A stretch of DNA of 64,000 bases from Alteromonas mediterranea DE (GTDB lineage: Bacteria; Pseudomonadota; Gammaproteobacteria; Enterobacterales; Alteromonadaceae), in the NCBI RefSeq assembly GCF_000020585.3, contig NC_011138.3, positions 3,103,195-3,167,194 of the forward strand, in the 5' to 3' direction. Below are positions 55,034-64,000 of this stretch, one piece after another. Made by a program: the position numbers and the translations under genes. The notes below the pieces were generated by a model, which saw only the letters and a program-made list of their open reading frames with translations, ran no database searches and was not told the DNA's origin. Position 1 is the first letter of the stretch, and each line of letters starts with the position of its first letter.

Positions 55034-57073
55034 TTAAAGCAAATAGGTTAATGCAAGCTGTATGCTTTTACCTTGGGCAAAAGGGGCTTTATCATCGGTA
55101 CTGGTATAGTACAGCTGATCGGTTAAATTTTCCCAACTGGCCTGTAACACAATACGCTCGTTCATACGCCAGCTACCGCCCACATTCAACGTAATAACGT
55201 CATCAAGGGGTCGCTCTCCCTCTGCGACATCTGATTTACTAGCGCGATAAACCACCGTGGTAAAAAAGCGCGCACTGCCCAATGTCATACCAACATTAAA
55301 CCGATGATTATCGGCAGGTATATCAGCAATAGCATTACCTAACTCATCGCGCCCATTTACCCATGCGCCACTTAATGTCGCATCAATGTTGTTAACTTTC
55401 GACTGCCAACTAAGCTGATAGCTTAGCCCTTTAATGGTGGCACTATCCAAATTCGCATATTGTAAAACGTCGTCAGCTATCGCTTGCCTTTCTATGTAAT
55501 TATCAATTTGCTGATAAAATACGTCGATAGCGCCCTGCAGCTGTTCGCTGTTGTAAGCAAAAGTAGCTTGTGAGTTTAGGGCGCTCTCGGTTTGCAGCTT
55601 TGTACTGCCTATTACTGTGCCACGGGGCGTTTCCCCCGCGAAAAAGCGCTCGGTTAATGACGGGTTTCTAAATGCGCTAGATACATACAAGCTTGTTGCC
55701 CAACGCTTTGCTAATTGATAGTTTACTCCGATATAACCGCTTAAATTTGTGGCGGTGACGTTTTCATTGGTACCGGTATTATCAGATTGTCGCTGCCAAT
55801 CCACCCGCGCACCTAGCGCCAATGCGGTGCTATTCCATTGACGTGAGGCATCTACAATACCGGCAGCATTTATTTCATTTGCATTCAGTGTACTTACTTC
55901 ATAAGCAAGTGCAGGCGCCCTTTCCTCTAAAAGGGCAATAGAATCAGGCCCATGGCCCTGTTCAACCGGGATAGCGGTTAAGCTAAATTCTTTTTCGTCT
56001 GCTTCTACGCCTTCGCGCCCTGACACCTGTAACTGCCAGTTAAACCACCAATCTTGCCAATTGCCCTTGGTCTTAATATCAAAGCCATAATCAAGCGCCT
56101 TGTTTTCGCTATCGTTAATACGGCTTTGCGGGCGCAACACCGACGTCTCTAAATAAGACTGATGCCACCAGATGCTTCCTGTGTAGTTATCCGCTCCAAC
56201 CGTCAACTTGCCTAGCCAGTGCGTGTTATCTGGATAAGTAGAAATTCGATTTAAAGGGTAATCGCTGCTCGATTTACCAATATTATTGTTGTCAGAATAG
56301 AGGGTCCACGCTTCTTTTATAAACCCGCTTTCAGGGCGATGTCGCAAGAAAAGCCCGGCCTGTTCAAATTGATCAAATAACAGAGCGCCGTTAGCATCTT
56401 CTCCCTTATTAGCATTGCGATAGGCTATATTCCAATCTGTATTCCCGACACTGTCTTTGTAGCTAAGGGTTTTCATTTGCTGGTTGCTACTGTACCCCAC
56501 ATTAAGATAAGGGTTCTCGGTGGCATCTAGCTGCAAATTAACCGCGCCTCCTAGTGCACCTGACCCCAAATACGTAGAAGCTGCGCCAGGCAATACAGAA
56601 ACCGACGTTATAAATTCAGGTGGAACAAAGCCAATGCTAGAACCTGCTCGCCTATCGCTGACAATAGGCACACCATCAAGCAGCGTTTGAATACGCCAAC
56701 GAGAGTACCCCCTAATACTAATACTTTGTATCTGACCGCCCTGCCCGTTGAGGGATACGGAAGGCGCTTGCAACAAAAGTTCGTTGGTGTGTAGCGGCGT
56801 CACCAGGTGACTTTTATCAAATTGATACTGAGGAAATATACGGGATAGGGATTCATCGTAATAAGGCCGCGTTGCGGTTACGGTGTAACGCTCTAACTGA
56901 CTGATATCTGCATGTTGCGCGAAGCTTAAAGGCGAAACAAAAGAAAAGAATAAACCCGCACATAGCCCTGAAAACGTCACGGTGTTTTTAGCGTTTTTAC
57001 CTCGTGTAGAGATAAAGTAGAAACACAGAAAAAGAAAAAAAGGCGAGGAATAAGAAGACAAAAGCACACTCAT
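55034..57073 (-). CDS. TonB-dependent receptor, possible siderophore type
   Basis: 679 residues. A signal-like segment (about 30-52, VTFSGLCAGLFFSFVSPLSFA) precedes the TonB box ERYTVTATRPY and plug (SISIRGYSRWRIQTLLDGVP; VLPGAASTYLGSGALGGAVNL). The barrel ends in KSIQLALTYLL. Compact size and the neighbouring PepSY protein suggest iron-siderophore uptake, but no Fur box was recognised and the ligand is unknown. The start codon is uncertain; no clear ribosome binding site precedes it. Confidence 0.88.
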   Translation of the reverse strand: MSVLLSSYSSPFFLFLCFYFISTRGKNAKNTVTFSGLCAGLFFSFVSPLSFAQHADISQLERYTVTATRPYYDESLSRIFPQYQFDKSHLVTPLHTNELLLQAPSVSLNGQGGQIQSISIRGYSRWRIQTLLDGVPIVSDRRAGSSIGFVPPEFITSVSVLPGAASTYLGSGALGGAVNLQLDATENPYLNVGYSSNQQMKTLSYKDSVGNTDWNIAYRNANKGEDANGALLFDQFEQAGLFLRHRPESGFIKEAWTLYSDNNNIGKSSSDYPLNRISTYPDNTHWLGKLTVGADNYTGSIWWHQSYLETSVLRPQSRINDSENKALDYGFDIKTKGNWQDWWFNWQLQVSGREGVEADEKEFSLTAIPVEQGHGPDSIALLEERAPALAYEVSTLNANEINAAGIVDASRQWNSTALALGARVDWQRQSDNTGTNENVTATNLSGYIGVNYQLAKRWATSLYVSSAFRNPSLTERFFAGETPRGTVIGSTKLQTESALNSQATFAYNSEQLQGAIDVFYQQIDNYIERQAIADDVLQYANLDSATIKGLSYQLSWQSKVNNIDATLSGAWVNGRDELGNAIADIPADNHRFNVGMTLGSARFFTTVVYRASKSDVAEGERPLDDVITLNVGGSWRMNERIVLQASWENLTDQLYYTSTDDKAPFAQGKSIQLALTYLL

Positions 57074-57189
57074 TAAACTGACAAGTTAGGGATAAAACTA
57101 AGACTTAAAATTAAAATGTAAAAGCCAGGGCACGACAATTTCATTACCGCCGCGCCTTTCGCTGGCTTATAAAAAGGTAAGATGACATT

Positions 57190-57212
57190 GCGCATGAGGT
57201 AACCCCATGCGC
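57190..57212 (-). terminator. Hairpin after the propeller gene
   Basis: GCGCATG (57190-57196) pairs with CATGCGC (57206-57212), 14 bases past the stop codon of the minus-strand propeller gene. No long T run follows. Confidence 0.5.
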
Positions 57213-57225
57213 TTTGCCCGTTTCG

Positions 57226-60200
57226 CTATTTATTAATAACAGGTAGACCAGAAGTCCACGGACCGCCAGCTTCAACTACGGCTTGTTGGAGTGCAGGCAC
57301 GGCAGTGCTTTGCAATGTGCCAATACGCGCAACCGCACTGTCTAAGCTATCGTTTGCGTAACCCAGCTGATCTTTATGCTGCGCTGTAGGACCGTAGGAA
57401 GAGCCTAGTGCCGAACGAGCATATCGTAAACGGCTCATGATATTAGCGGGCTTTATACCCATTCTATCGCGAGACTTAAGGCCGTAGAATTGTCTGTTTA
57501 CGGCATGTATCTCTTCTTGAATTGCAGCAAACTGCGCCTCAAGCTTTGCAATATCGCTTGGGGTACGATCAATGGCTGTGCGCAGCAACGCCATTGTATC
57601 TTTCAGATGTTTTAGCACTGTTGTGGCTGAAATCGCACGTTTTTGTGCATCACTAACCGCACTTCCATAGACTTCCATTTCTTGTGGTGTTGCACCTTCA
57701 AGTGCACCTTCAACAATAGCAGCCAATTCGAATGAAACCGGCTCAGAAAGCGGCGTTACCTCAGTACCCACGCGTTTAAACAAGGTAGCGGTATAGCTGC
57801 CTGGCAGTGCCATCAGACCATTATTTTTACTGTCTTTTTCCGTTAACGGGTTAGTAGATGCATACTTCATATCCCACGTTAGGCGATGTAGCCCTTTTTT
57901 GGTCTTGCCATCAACGCGTTTAATAATGTCGCCTTCGCTATCACGCACTTCAATATAAACCGCAGGTTCCGCTTCTTGATTTTCCGCTTCAACCGCTTCC
58001 CAACTCGGGTATTTAGGGTACTTTTTATCTTCTACTGCTTTTTTATCTGCTTCTTGGCGCTTTTCTTTGGCTGTTAGCAAACTGTCTTTAAGGTAATAGG
58101 TGAAGGTTGCACCATGCTCTGGGTTCTTCGCTACAAAGCGATCGTCGCCGTCAGAGTCGGTGTGATTATCATCTAGCTGGAACCATTTTACTGGGCGGCT
58201 TGGCCCGAACAAAATCGCGTCTTGCTGCATCGACTTTTCGGTTAATGAACGAAGCGGTGCGTAGTCATCAAGAATGTAGATCCCGCGACCGAAGGTACCA
58301 GCAACCAGGTCATTTTCACGACGCTGAATTTTTACGTCTCGTGTTGAAATTGTTGGCATACCGCCATCAAGCTCAACCCATTTCTTGCCGCCATTCACCG
58401 AGAAGAACACGCCAAATTCGGTGCCAATAAATAACAGATCTTTGTTTACGTGGTCTTGCACAATGCGCCAAACCAAATGCTTTTCAGGCAAGTCTTCAGC
58501 AAGCGATGTCCAACTTTTACCAAGGTTTGTCGACTTAATCAGGTACGGCTTGTAGTCACCATATTTATGATTATCTAATGCGACGTAAACCGTATTAGGG
58601 TCGTATAAATCGGCGCGGATATCATTGACGTACGAGTTCGCAGGAATCCCTCGAATATCGTCTAACTCAATCTTTTTCCAAGATTTACCGCCGTTAGTGG
58701 TCACTTGAATAATGCCGTCGTCAGTCCCTGCCCACAATATATTTTCATCTACCGGGCTTTCTGCGAAGTTAGCGATGGTATGAAATTCCGTCATTGCGTA
58801 CAGGTCCCAGCCAGCTTCCACTGACCACGTACGTCCCATTAATGGCGAATGCATGCGATTGCCGTTTTTCGTTAAATCGCCTGATACCGCCCTCCAGCTG
58901 TCTCCGCGATCATCGCTTCGCCATACTCGCTGAGACGCAAAGTAAATACGCGCAGGGTCGTGGGCCGAAACATTAATAGGCGCGTCCCAGTTATAACGCT
59001 CTGCGGGATCGCCAGGTAGCGGCTGCGGTTTAATGTAAACCCCTTCGCGGGTTTTCATGTCTACACGGGTCAAGTTACCTTGTTGCCACTGCGAGTACAC
59101 AATATCCGGGTTGCCTGGTTCTGTTGCCGGTCCGTGACCGTCACCACCAAGCGTAAGGAACCAATCTTTGTTCTTAATCCCCTCTTCTCGCATTGTTCGC
59201 GAAGGGCCACCTTGGGTAGAGTTATCTTGCGCACCGGCATAAATTTTATAAAAAGGCGTAGAATCATCGGGCGCCACTTTATAGAACTGCGTTAACGGTA
59301 AGTTAGCCATAAAGCGCCAGTTCGCCATTCTGTCGTGCGACATATAAATTCCCCCATCAGAACCCATTAACACGAAGTCTGGGTCGGTGGGGTGAAATGC
59401 CATGGCATGATCGTCAACGTGCTTGCGCTTGGTGTTAATGGGTGTCCAAGTTTTACCGCCGTCGTCTGACACTTTGCTGTAGTTACTCGCTATATACACC
59501 CGATCAAACTGGTGTTGGTCTGCGAAAATCTCTTGGTAGTAGTGCGGACCGGTTCCCCCACCTACTTCATCCGACATCTTGGTCCAGCTGGCACCTTGGT
59601 CGGCAGAGCGATAAAAACCTCCACCGCGGTTGTCGGTTTCAATAGTGGCATAGATAACATCGGGGTTCATAGGCGATATTGCCATTCCGATTTTTCCCAT
59701 ATTGCCTTCTGGCAAGCCGGTTTTAAGTTCGGTCCAGGTTTCGCCACCATCGTTTGATGTATGAATACCTGCCCCTTCGTTTGTCCCCACATAAGCACCA
59801 ATAGAGCGCTGACGCGCCCAGGTTGCTGCGTAAAGCTTATCAGGGTTGCGAGGGTCGATAAGCAGTGAGGTTACGCCTGTCCACTTATCAGCAGGGGTAA
59901 GGACCTGCTTCCATGTTTCGCCACCGTCGGTAGTTTTGTATAGGCCGCGCTCGCCACCACCACTCCATAGAGGGCCTTGGGCTGATACCCAAACGATATC
60001 GGGATTGGTAGGATGAATAATAATGTCTGAAACGTGCTCGGATTTAGACAGCCCCATATTTTTCCAGGTTTGACCGCCGTCTACTGACTTGTAAACGCCG
60101 TCACCGAAGCTGATATGCCGGCCACCGTTATTTTCGCCGGTACCAACCCAAATGATATTTGAATTGCTTGGCGCAATAGTAACGTCACCAATGGAATAGA

Positions 60201-60480
60201 CCGGCTGGTCGTCAAAAATAGGCGTCCAGGTTGTACCTGCGTTAGTCGTTTTCCATACGCCGCCCGAACCAACGGCGGTATACCATGTGGATGGGTTATT
60301 CTGATCGATTGCAATATCAGCAATACGCCCCGACATATACGCAGGCCCAATGTTTCTGAGCTCCATTGCTTTAAACGTTGAGCTGCTAAATATTTCGTCT
60401 TTGTCGTTTTTATCTGCGTAGGTGGGCGAGCACGACAGTGCTATTGATACAGCAACTGCCGCTTTAAGAAGCTTTTTCAT
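57226..60480 (-). CDS. Very large exported beta-propeller protein (BNR/Vps10-like)
   Basis: 1084 residues with a signal peptide (MKKLLKAAVAVSIALSCSPTYA). Many Asp-box-like repeats (GVWKTTNAGTTWTP, GVYKSVDGGQTWKN, GLYKTTDGGETWKQ, GIHTSNDGGETWTE, GVFFSVNGGKKWVE) build one or two propellers across about residues 40-740. A C-terminal part of about 300 residues adds a beta-sandwich-like segment and a helical tail. Relatives are annotated as sialidase-, Vps10- or Ycf48-like. Binding of peptides or glycans outside the cell is likely, but no function is known. Its start lies behind a folded leader. Confidence 0.8.
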   Translation of the reverse strand: MKKLLKAAVAVSIALSCSPTYADKNDKDEIFSSSTFKAMELRNIGPAYMSGRIADIAIDQNNPSTWYTAVGSGGVWKTTNAGTTWTPIFDDQPVYSIGDVTIAPSNSNIIWVGTGENNGGRHISFGDGVYKSVDGGQTWKNMGLSKSEHVSDIIIHPTNPDIVWVSAQGPLWSGGGERGLYKTTDGGETWKQVLTPADKWTGVTSLLIDPRNPDKLYAATWARQRSIGAYVGTNEGAGIHTSNDGGETWTELKTGLPEGNMGKIGMAISPMNPDVIYATIETDNRGGGFYRSADQGASWTKMSDEVGGGTGPHYYQEIFADQHQFDRVYIASNYSKVSDDGGKTWTPINTKRKHVDDHAMAFHPTDPDFVLMGSDGGIYMSHDRMANWRFMANLPLTQFYKVAPDDSTPFYKIYAGAQDNSTQGGPSRTMREEGIKNKDWFLTLGGDGHGPATEPGNPDIVYSQWQQGNLTRVDMKTREGVYIKPQPLPGDPAERYNWDAPINVSAHDPARIYFASQRVWRSDDRGDSWRAVSGDLTKNGNRMHSPLMGRTWSVEAGWDLYAMTEFHTIANFAESPVDENILWAGTDDGIIQVTTNGGKSWKKIELDDIRGIPANSYVNDIRADLYDPNTVYVALDNHKYGDYKPYLIKSTNLGKSWTSLAEDLPEKHLVWRIVQDHVNKDLLFIGTEFGVFFSVNGGKKWVELDGGMPTISTRDVKIQRRENDLVAGTFGRGIYILDDYAPLRSLTEKSMQQDAILFGPSRPVKWFQLDDNHTDSDGDDRFVAKNPEHGATFTYYLKDSLLTAKEKRQEADKKAVEDKKYPKYPSWEAVEAENQEAEPAVYIEVRDSEGDIIKRVDGKTKKGLHRLTWDMKYASTNPLTEKDSKNNGLMALPGSYTATLFKRVGTEVTPLSEPVSFELAAIVEGALEGATPQEMEVYGSAVSDAQKRAISATTVLKHLKDTMALLRTAIDRTPSDIAKLEAQFAAIQEEIHAVNRQFYGLKSRDRMGIKPANIMSRLRYARSALGSSYGPTAQHKDQLGYANDSLDSAVARIGTLQSTAVPALQQAVVEAGGPWTSGLPVINK

Positions 60481-60484
60481 TATT

Positions 60485-60569
60485 ATTATCCAGTGTGTTT
60501 AAAGGGCATCACGCCCTTACAAGTTTGTTGTTAACAACTTTATAGCATTACTTATAAACACTGGATAAT
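60485..60569 (-). promoter_or_regulatory. Structured 5' leader of the propeller gene
   Basis: ATTATCCAGTGT (60485-60496) and ACACTGGATAAT (60558-60569) are a perfect 12-bp inverted repeat enclosing two smaller hairpins (AAGGGC/GCCCTT near 60501-60517 and a palindrome GTTGTTAACAAC at 60527-60538). The arm nearest the gene ends 4 bases before the start codon, so pairing would hide the ribosome binding region. Confidence 0.5.
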
Positions 60570-60741
60570 TCAATGCACTCCACGACCAAACTACGATTAT
60601 GAAGGTTAAAAAATCTTCCAGATGGTATTAGCGTATTATTGATGCGTAAAATCCAAAGGGCGCAATCAAATCACTGTGCTTGAGCGCGCCGTTTATTCTG
60701 GACACTAAAAGAGTTGGCTATTTTTAAATAACCTGGCGGCT

Positions 60742-61629
60742 TTAAAACGTTACCATGTCGTCATCAATAAGGTGCCCGACAACAGCGCTATTTTCAGCAT
60801 CGATAAACCCGTTATCAATAGCGTTGAAGCGCTCTGTTGTTACTTTGCGGTAATTTGGGTGCGTAAAAATATAGGTTTGCTTTGATTTAAGGGCTTCGAT
60901 TACGCGTTCGGCTAGCATAGCTGCCGGGATCCCAGACTCAACCGCCATGGTAGCCGCTTGCGCCCCCGCTTTAAGCTTTTCTTTATCAATGCGATTTTCT
61001 TGAGCGACGGCGTACTTTTGTTGACGATTTCGATAAGACTCATGGATTCGCGTTTTCACAAAGGCTGGGCACAGTACAGAGGTGTGAATATTGAAAGGTT
61101 TAAGCTCAGCAATCCAGCTTTCTGTCATTGAAACCACAGCGGCTTTAGACGCGCAATACGCCCCTGCGTAGGGCATTCCCATCATTCCAGCCATTGAAGC
61201 CACATTTAACACCCAACCGCCTTCACCATGCTCTTGAATGGCTGGAACGCTAGCCTGCGCACCGTAAAGCACACCCATTACGTTAACATCCATTACCCAG
61301 CGCCACGTTTCGTGCTCTGAGTCTTCGACTTTCCCCGGGGTGCCGCCCACACCAGCATTATTGATGACCATGTGAACTTTGCCGAACTTATCTTTCGCAT
61401 TAGCAACAATGTCTTCCCACTGGGAATAGTCTGTCACGTCCAACGCGCAGGTAAGAATATTATAGCCTTTTTCACGCAGGGCACTTCCCGACTGCATTAG
61501 CGCAGCGTTGTCGATATCCCCCATCACTATATTCATGCCCTGTTCGGCTAACGCCTCTGCCAAAGCCAAACCGATGCCGCCAGCCGCGCCCGATATAATT
61601 GCCGTTTTACCATTGAACTCGTTCGACAT
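60742..61629 (-). CDS. Short-chain dehydrogenase/reductase
   Basis: 295 residues. Cofactor motif SGAAGGIG (near 13-20), NNAGVGG, a catalytic Ser in VLNVASMAG and YCASK (YxxxK) are visible. It should reduce or oxidise an alcohol/carbonyl with NAD(P)(H). Substrate unknown. A (GGGGCAA)n array lies about 220 bases upstream. Confidence 0.9.
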   Translation of the reverse strand: MSNEFNGKTAIISGAAGGIGLALAEALAEQGMNIVMGDIDNAALMQSGSALREKGYNILTCALDVTDYSQWEDIVANAKDKFGKVHMVINNAGVGGTPGKVEDSEHETWRWVMDVNVMGVLYGAQASVPAIQEHGEGGWVLNVASMAGMMGMPYAGAYCASKAAVVSMTESWIAELKPFNIHTSVLCPAFVKTRIHESYRNRQQKYAVAQENRIDKEKLKAGAQAATMAVESGIPAAMLAERVIEALKSKQTYIFTHPNYRKVTTERFNAIDNGFIDAENSAVVGHLIDDDMVTF

Positions 61630-61975
61630 GTTATTCTCCTGTTATTGTTGTGCCGCAGTGTTCACCGTTCTGTGTTCTAAAGGCATACCTTGCGCGACAC
61701 ACGACTATTCGTCGCATCCCGCACAGTGAAAAAAGCGGACTATTTGTAATAAACAGATTAGGAGGGTTCAAACGAGGAATATACTTTATTTAGCTAATTT
61801 CTATGACTTCACGAAATTGATGGCGGGCATAGTGAGGGGGGCTGCAAGGGGCAAGGGGCAAGGGGCAAGGGGCAAGGGGCAAGGGGCAAGTGTAAGCCCC
61901 TTTAATAATCTAACGTATGTAAAAACTGTCTTTGTTGGTTGCAAAAAAAGTTAAAACAACGGGCGAACCGGCATG
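61630..61975. other. Intergenic with 7-bp tandem repeats
   Basis: About 346 bases between two SDR genes. Apart from the tandem array at 61845-61890, no gene, terminator or clear operator was recognised. Confidence 0.5.
61845..61890. repeat. Seven-base tandem repeat (CAAGGGG)n
   Basis: Six perfect copies of CAAGGGG followed by a partial CAAG. Six G4 tracts with CAA loops could form a G-quadruplex on the plus strand. The array lies in the upstream region of the SDR gene at 60742-61629. Confidence 0.9.
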
Positions 61976-62668
61976 TTAGTTCGCTGGCATAACATACATT
62001 TCTCGTACACACGCCGAGCTATCAGCGTTTAAAGCAAATAGCACAGTATTGGCAATATCTTCAGGCTGCAGCTTGTCTTCCTTAGGCTCGTCGAAGAATG
62101 GGGTATTTACCATGCCCGGGCAAATTGTCGTACACCTACCGCCCCACTCCCGCATTTCTTCTGCCAAGTTTTGACCAAATCCGTAAGCGAACCACTTGCT
62201 AGCGCCGTAAACCGAGCCTTTAAGCGCGATACGGCCAGCTACTGAACTGGTAATGATGAAATGGCCTTTGCTGTTGCGAAGATAGGGTAAACCTGCCTTG
62301 GCGGTGTAAAGTAAGCCATTAACATTCGCGCCTAACATTCCATCCCAATCATCTACCTCGCCTTTTTCAATACCGGCTGCTTTGGCGCCGCGCCCTGCGT
62401 TGGCGAAGATGCCGTCAACTTGGCCGTAGTGACTGTTTACCTTTTTAAAGGCGTCTTCTAATTCACTAAAAACGCTTACGTCTGTTTTAACGGCATAGGC
62501 ATTGTCTTTGCCTAACTCGTCCACAAGCGTCGCTAATTTATCTTCACTTCTAGCCATTAGCGCAACCTTGAAACCTTCATCAACGAGCTGTTTTGCCGTT
62601 GCCTTGCCTATTCCGCTAGATGCCCCTGTGATCACGATAACTTTCTGACCTGACGTTGAACTCGTCAT
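61976..62668 (-). CDS. Short-chain dehydrogenase/reductase
   Basis: 230 residues. TGASSGIG (near 15-22), FANAGRG, a catalytic Ser in IITSSVAG and YGASK are present. Substrate unknown. It is on the same strand as the neighbouring SDR and DJ-1-like genes but with large gaps, so probably separate units. Confidence 0.9.
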   Translation of the reverse strand: MTSSTSGQKVIVITGASSGIGKATAKQLVDEGFKVALMARSEDKLATLVDELGKDNAYAVKTDVSVFSELEDAFKKVNSHYGQVDGIFANAGRGAKAAGIEKGEVDDWDGMLGANVNGLLYTAKAGLPYLRNSKGHFIITSSVAGRIALKGSVYGASKWFAYGFGQNLAEEMREWGGRCTTICPGMVNTPFFDEPKEDKLQPEDIANTVLFALNADSSACVREMYVMPAN

Positions 62669-62824
62669 ACCTTCTCCTTCACTCGTAAGTCGTTGCTATT
62701 TAGTTGATTGCCCCTTGATGACGTGTAACGTCAAAACAAGAGGCAATAAATTCGTTTATACCTACCTAAGACAGATACGTTTCTACCTGCCCATTAAGAT
62801 TGAAACAGGCTAGCGTTTACCCTG

Positions 62825-63376
62825 TTAGGCAACTAACTCGCTAATTTTGGCAACAAATGCGGGGATATCGTTGGGGTTACGGCTTGTCACCAGTTTTTCG
62901 TGATTTACCACTTCTTCATCTACCCAGGTCGCCCCTGCATTCTGTAAATCGGTTTTAATACTTGGAAACGATGTAAGCGTGGCGCCGTCGGCTAGTCCCG
63001 ACTCAACCAATAGCCATGGGCCGTGACAAATTGCGCCAATAGCTTTAATACTGTCGGTGCCATTGGCTTTGCTGATAAAGGCTACCGCATCGTTGTTAGT
63101 TCGAAGCACATCAGGGTTAATCTGCCCGCCTGGTAGTACAAGGGCATCGTAGTCTTCAAGGTTAGCTGACGATACTTGTAAATCGACATCTACCTCTTTA
63201 CCCCAATTGTCTTCATCCCAGGCTTTAATCGTCGTTTGGTCCTCAATGGAAAGAATGTCTACCTTAGCGCCTTGCTCGGTGAACAAGGTTTTAGGTTCAA
63301 CAAGCTCACTTTGCTCAAAACCGTTTGTTGCTAAAATGGCTATCTTCTTACCCTGTAGATTTTGCGTATTGCTCAT
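62825..63376 (-). CDS. DJ-1/PfpI-family protein
   Basis: 183 residues. The nucleophile elbow AICHGP (Cys117-His118) and Glu24 of the N-terminal segment (EQSELVEP) match the PfpI/YhbO type, linked to protein deglycation or stress protection. AGGAG-type sequence lies before the ATG. A perfect 14-bp palindrome about 70 bases upstream (63445-63458) may control it. Confidence 0.88.
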   Translation of the reverse strand: MSNTQNLQGKKIAILATNGFEQSELVEPKTLFTEQGAKVDILSIEDQTTIKAWDEDNWGKEVDVDLQVSSANLEDYDALVLPGGQINPDVLRTNNDAVAFISKANGTDSIKAIGAICHGPWLLVESGLADGATLTSFPSIKTDLQNAGATWVDEEVVNHEKLVTSRNPNDIPAFVAKISELVA

Positions 63377-63747
63377 CTATATCACTCCTTTTTTAAAGCA
63401 TTGAATTACACAGGTAAACCACGCTATTTAACCAAAGGCTTTATAGTGGTATACCACTTTGTACCTCGTCGTTTCTACGTCTTCACTAATCCTACGTAGC
63501 AACTAATCCTGTGTCATAACTAAGTTGCAAAACTAAGTTGCAAATTACAAACCAGCGCGCAATAAACAACATAACCCTATGATTAAATTAATCATTTCAA
63601 GAAGCCGCGTTATCACCCAACCCTATTAAGCACTCACATTTGCAGATAAACATGAATGATTTACAGGGCGAAGTAAGCCGACTAGTACGATTTTATGTAT
63701 GAAGAACTACAAGGGCTACGAAGCGTAAAAGAACGATTAGAGGATTT
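63377..63747. promoter_or_regulatory. Divergent region with palindrome, tandem repeats and tiny frames
   Basis: AGTGGTATACCACT (63445-63458) is a perfect palindrome. AACTAAGTTGCAA occurs twice in tandem (63518-63530 and 63531-63543). Near the YihY gene two tiny frames (63652-63702 and 63695-63751) overlap one another and the YihY start; the second ends in an ATGA overlap. Confidence 0.5.
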
Positions 63748-64000
63748 ATGAGCAAGGAAAAATTTAACCACGCAAAATCAGCATTTGAGATTTCGCTGAA
63801 AAGTTGGTGGAGCATTTTAAAGCGCATTTTTAGTAGCGTTCAAAAGGACAACATCCCCCTGATTGCTGCTGGTGTCGCGTTTTATTGCCTATTAGCTATC
63901 TTTCCCTTGTTAGGTGCCACGATAGCCCTTTATGGGCTGATGGTATCGCCACAAGAACTGCAAAGTCATATGACGTTTCTTGTAAATGTAGTGCCCACTG
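63748..64000 (+). CDS. YihY/BrkB-family membrane protein (cut by window edge)
   Basis: ATG at 63748 preceded by AGAGGA. The visible 84 residues (MSKEKFNHAKSAFEISLKSW, then RIFSSVQKDNIPLIAAGVAF and YCLLAIFPLLGATIALYGL) match the start of YihY/BrkB membrane proteins. The family role is unsettled. The rest lies outside the window. Confidence 0.85.
   Translation, partial: MSKEKFNHAKSAFEISLKSWWSILKRIFSSVQKDNIPLIAAGVAFYCLLAIFPLLGATIALYGLMVSPQELQSHMTFLVNVVPT

Noticed and set aside
1..64000. tRNA, rRNA, CRISPR arrays, prophage or integrase genes
   Set aside because: None was recognised on reading either strand; short or degenerate examples could have been missed without a covariance search.

Overview
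The window reads as chromosome of a marine gammaproteobacterium of the Alteromonas type. This is inferred from gene content and not from a marker gene: three large TonB-dependent receptors, a betaine (bet) operon with a TorF-type porin, RlmF, WbuC, YehS, a Cpx-like stress system, class I adenylate cyclase chemistry, moderate GC and short, well-punctuated intergenic gaps. No rRNA, tRNA, CRISPR array or prophage was seen.

Layout. 1-0.9 kb: the 5' part of a group II intron (minus strand) with the N-terminus of its reverse transcriptase, sitting just behind the terminator of a TonB receptor gene. 1-10 kb: two TonB receptors flanking a membrane GGDEF-EAL protein and thymidine kinase. 10-15 kb: LacI-family regulator, upp, a secreted pectin-acetylesterase-like hydrolase, a small HTH protein and a WbuC-type cupin. 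15-22 kb: an exported copper-radical-oxidase-like protein with an exported partner, RbgA/YlqF GTPase with a TrmH/SpoU methyltransferase, a crotonase, an Mpo1-like membrane protein and a META-MliC lipoprotein. 22.8-28.6 kb: betB, betA, a BCCT-like transporter and a TorF-type porin behind a promoter that carries a BetI-like operator. 28.6-37.4 kb: rlmF, a soxR remnant, an M24 peptidase, a PaaX-like regulator with an unknown partner gene divergent from an AidB-like acyl-CoA dehydrogenase, and a RES/Xre toxin-antitoxin pair. 37.5-49 kb: a dsrE remnant, a cpxP-cpxRA-like stress module with a CpxR box, a short class I adenylate cyclase, a BlaI-type repressor next to a broken M56 gene, and a large DUF748 protein. 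49-64 kb: gloA, yehS, a PaoABC-like molybdenum aldehyde oxidoreductase, a PepSY protein facing a TonB receptor, a very large beta-propeller protein, two SDRs, a DJ-1/PfpI protein and the start of a YihY/BrkB gene.

How it fits together. Much of the window serves outer-membrane uptake and surface chemistry: receptors, porin, secreted hydrolase and oxidase. The rest is osmoprotection (choline to betaine), envelope stress and aldehyde detoxification. The most informative finds are in the gaps: three decayed genes (soxR, dsrE, M56), a BetI-like operator over a good sigma-70 promoter with no betI nearby, an exact CpxR box, paired BlaI-type operators, a structured 5' leader in front of the propeller gene and a (GGGGCAA)n tandem array able to form a G-quadruplex. 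I found no clearly new multi-gene defence system. The least explained locus is the PaaX-like regulator with its unknown 379-residue partner next to the AidB-like gene.
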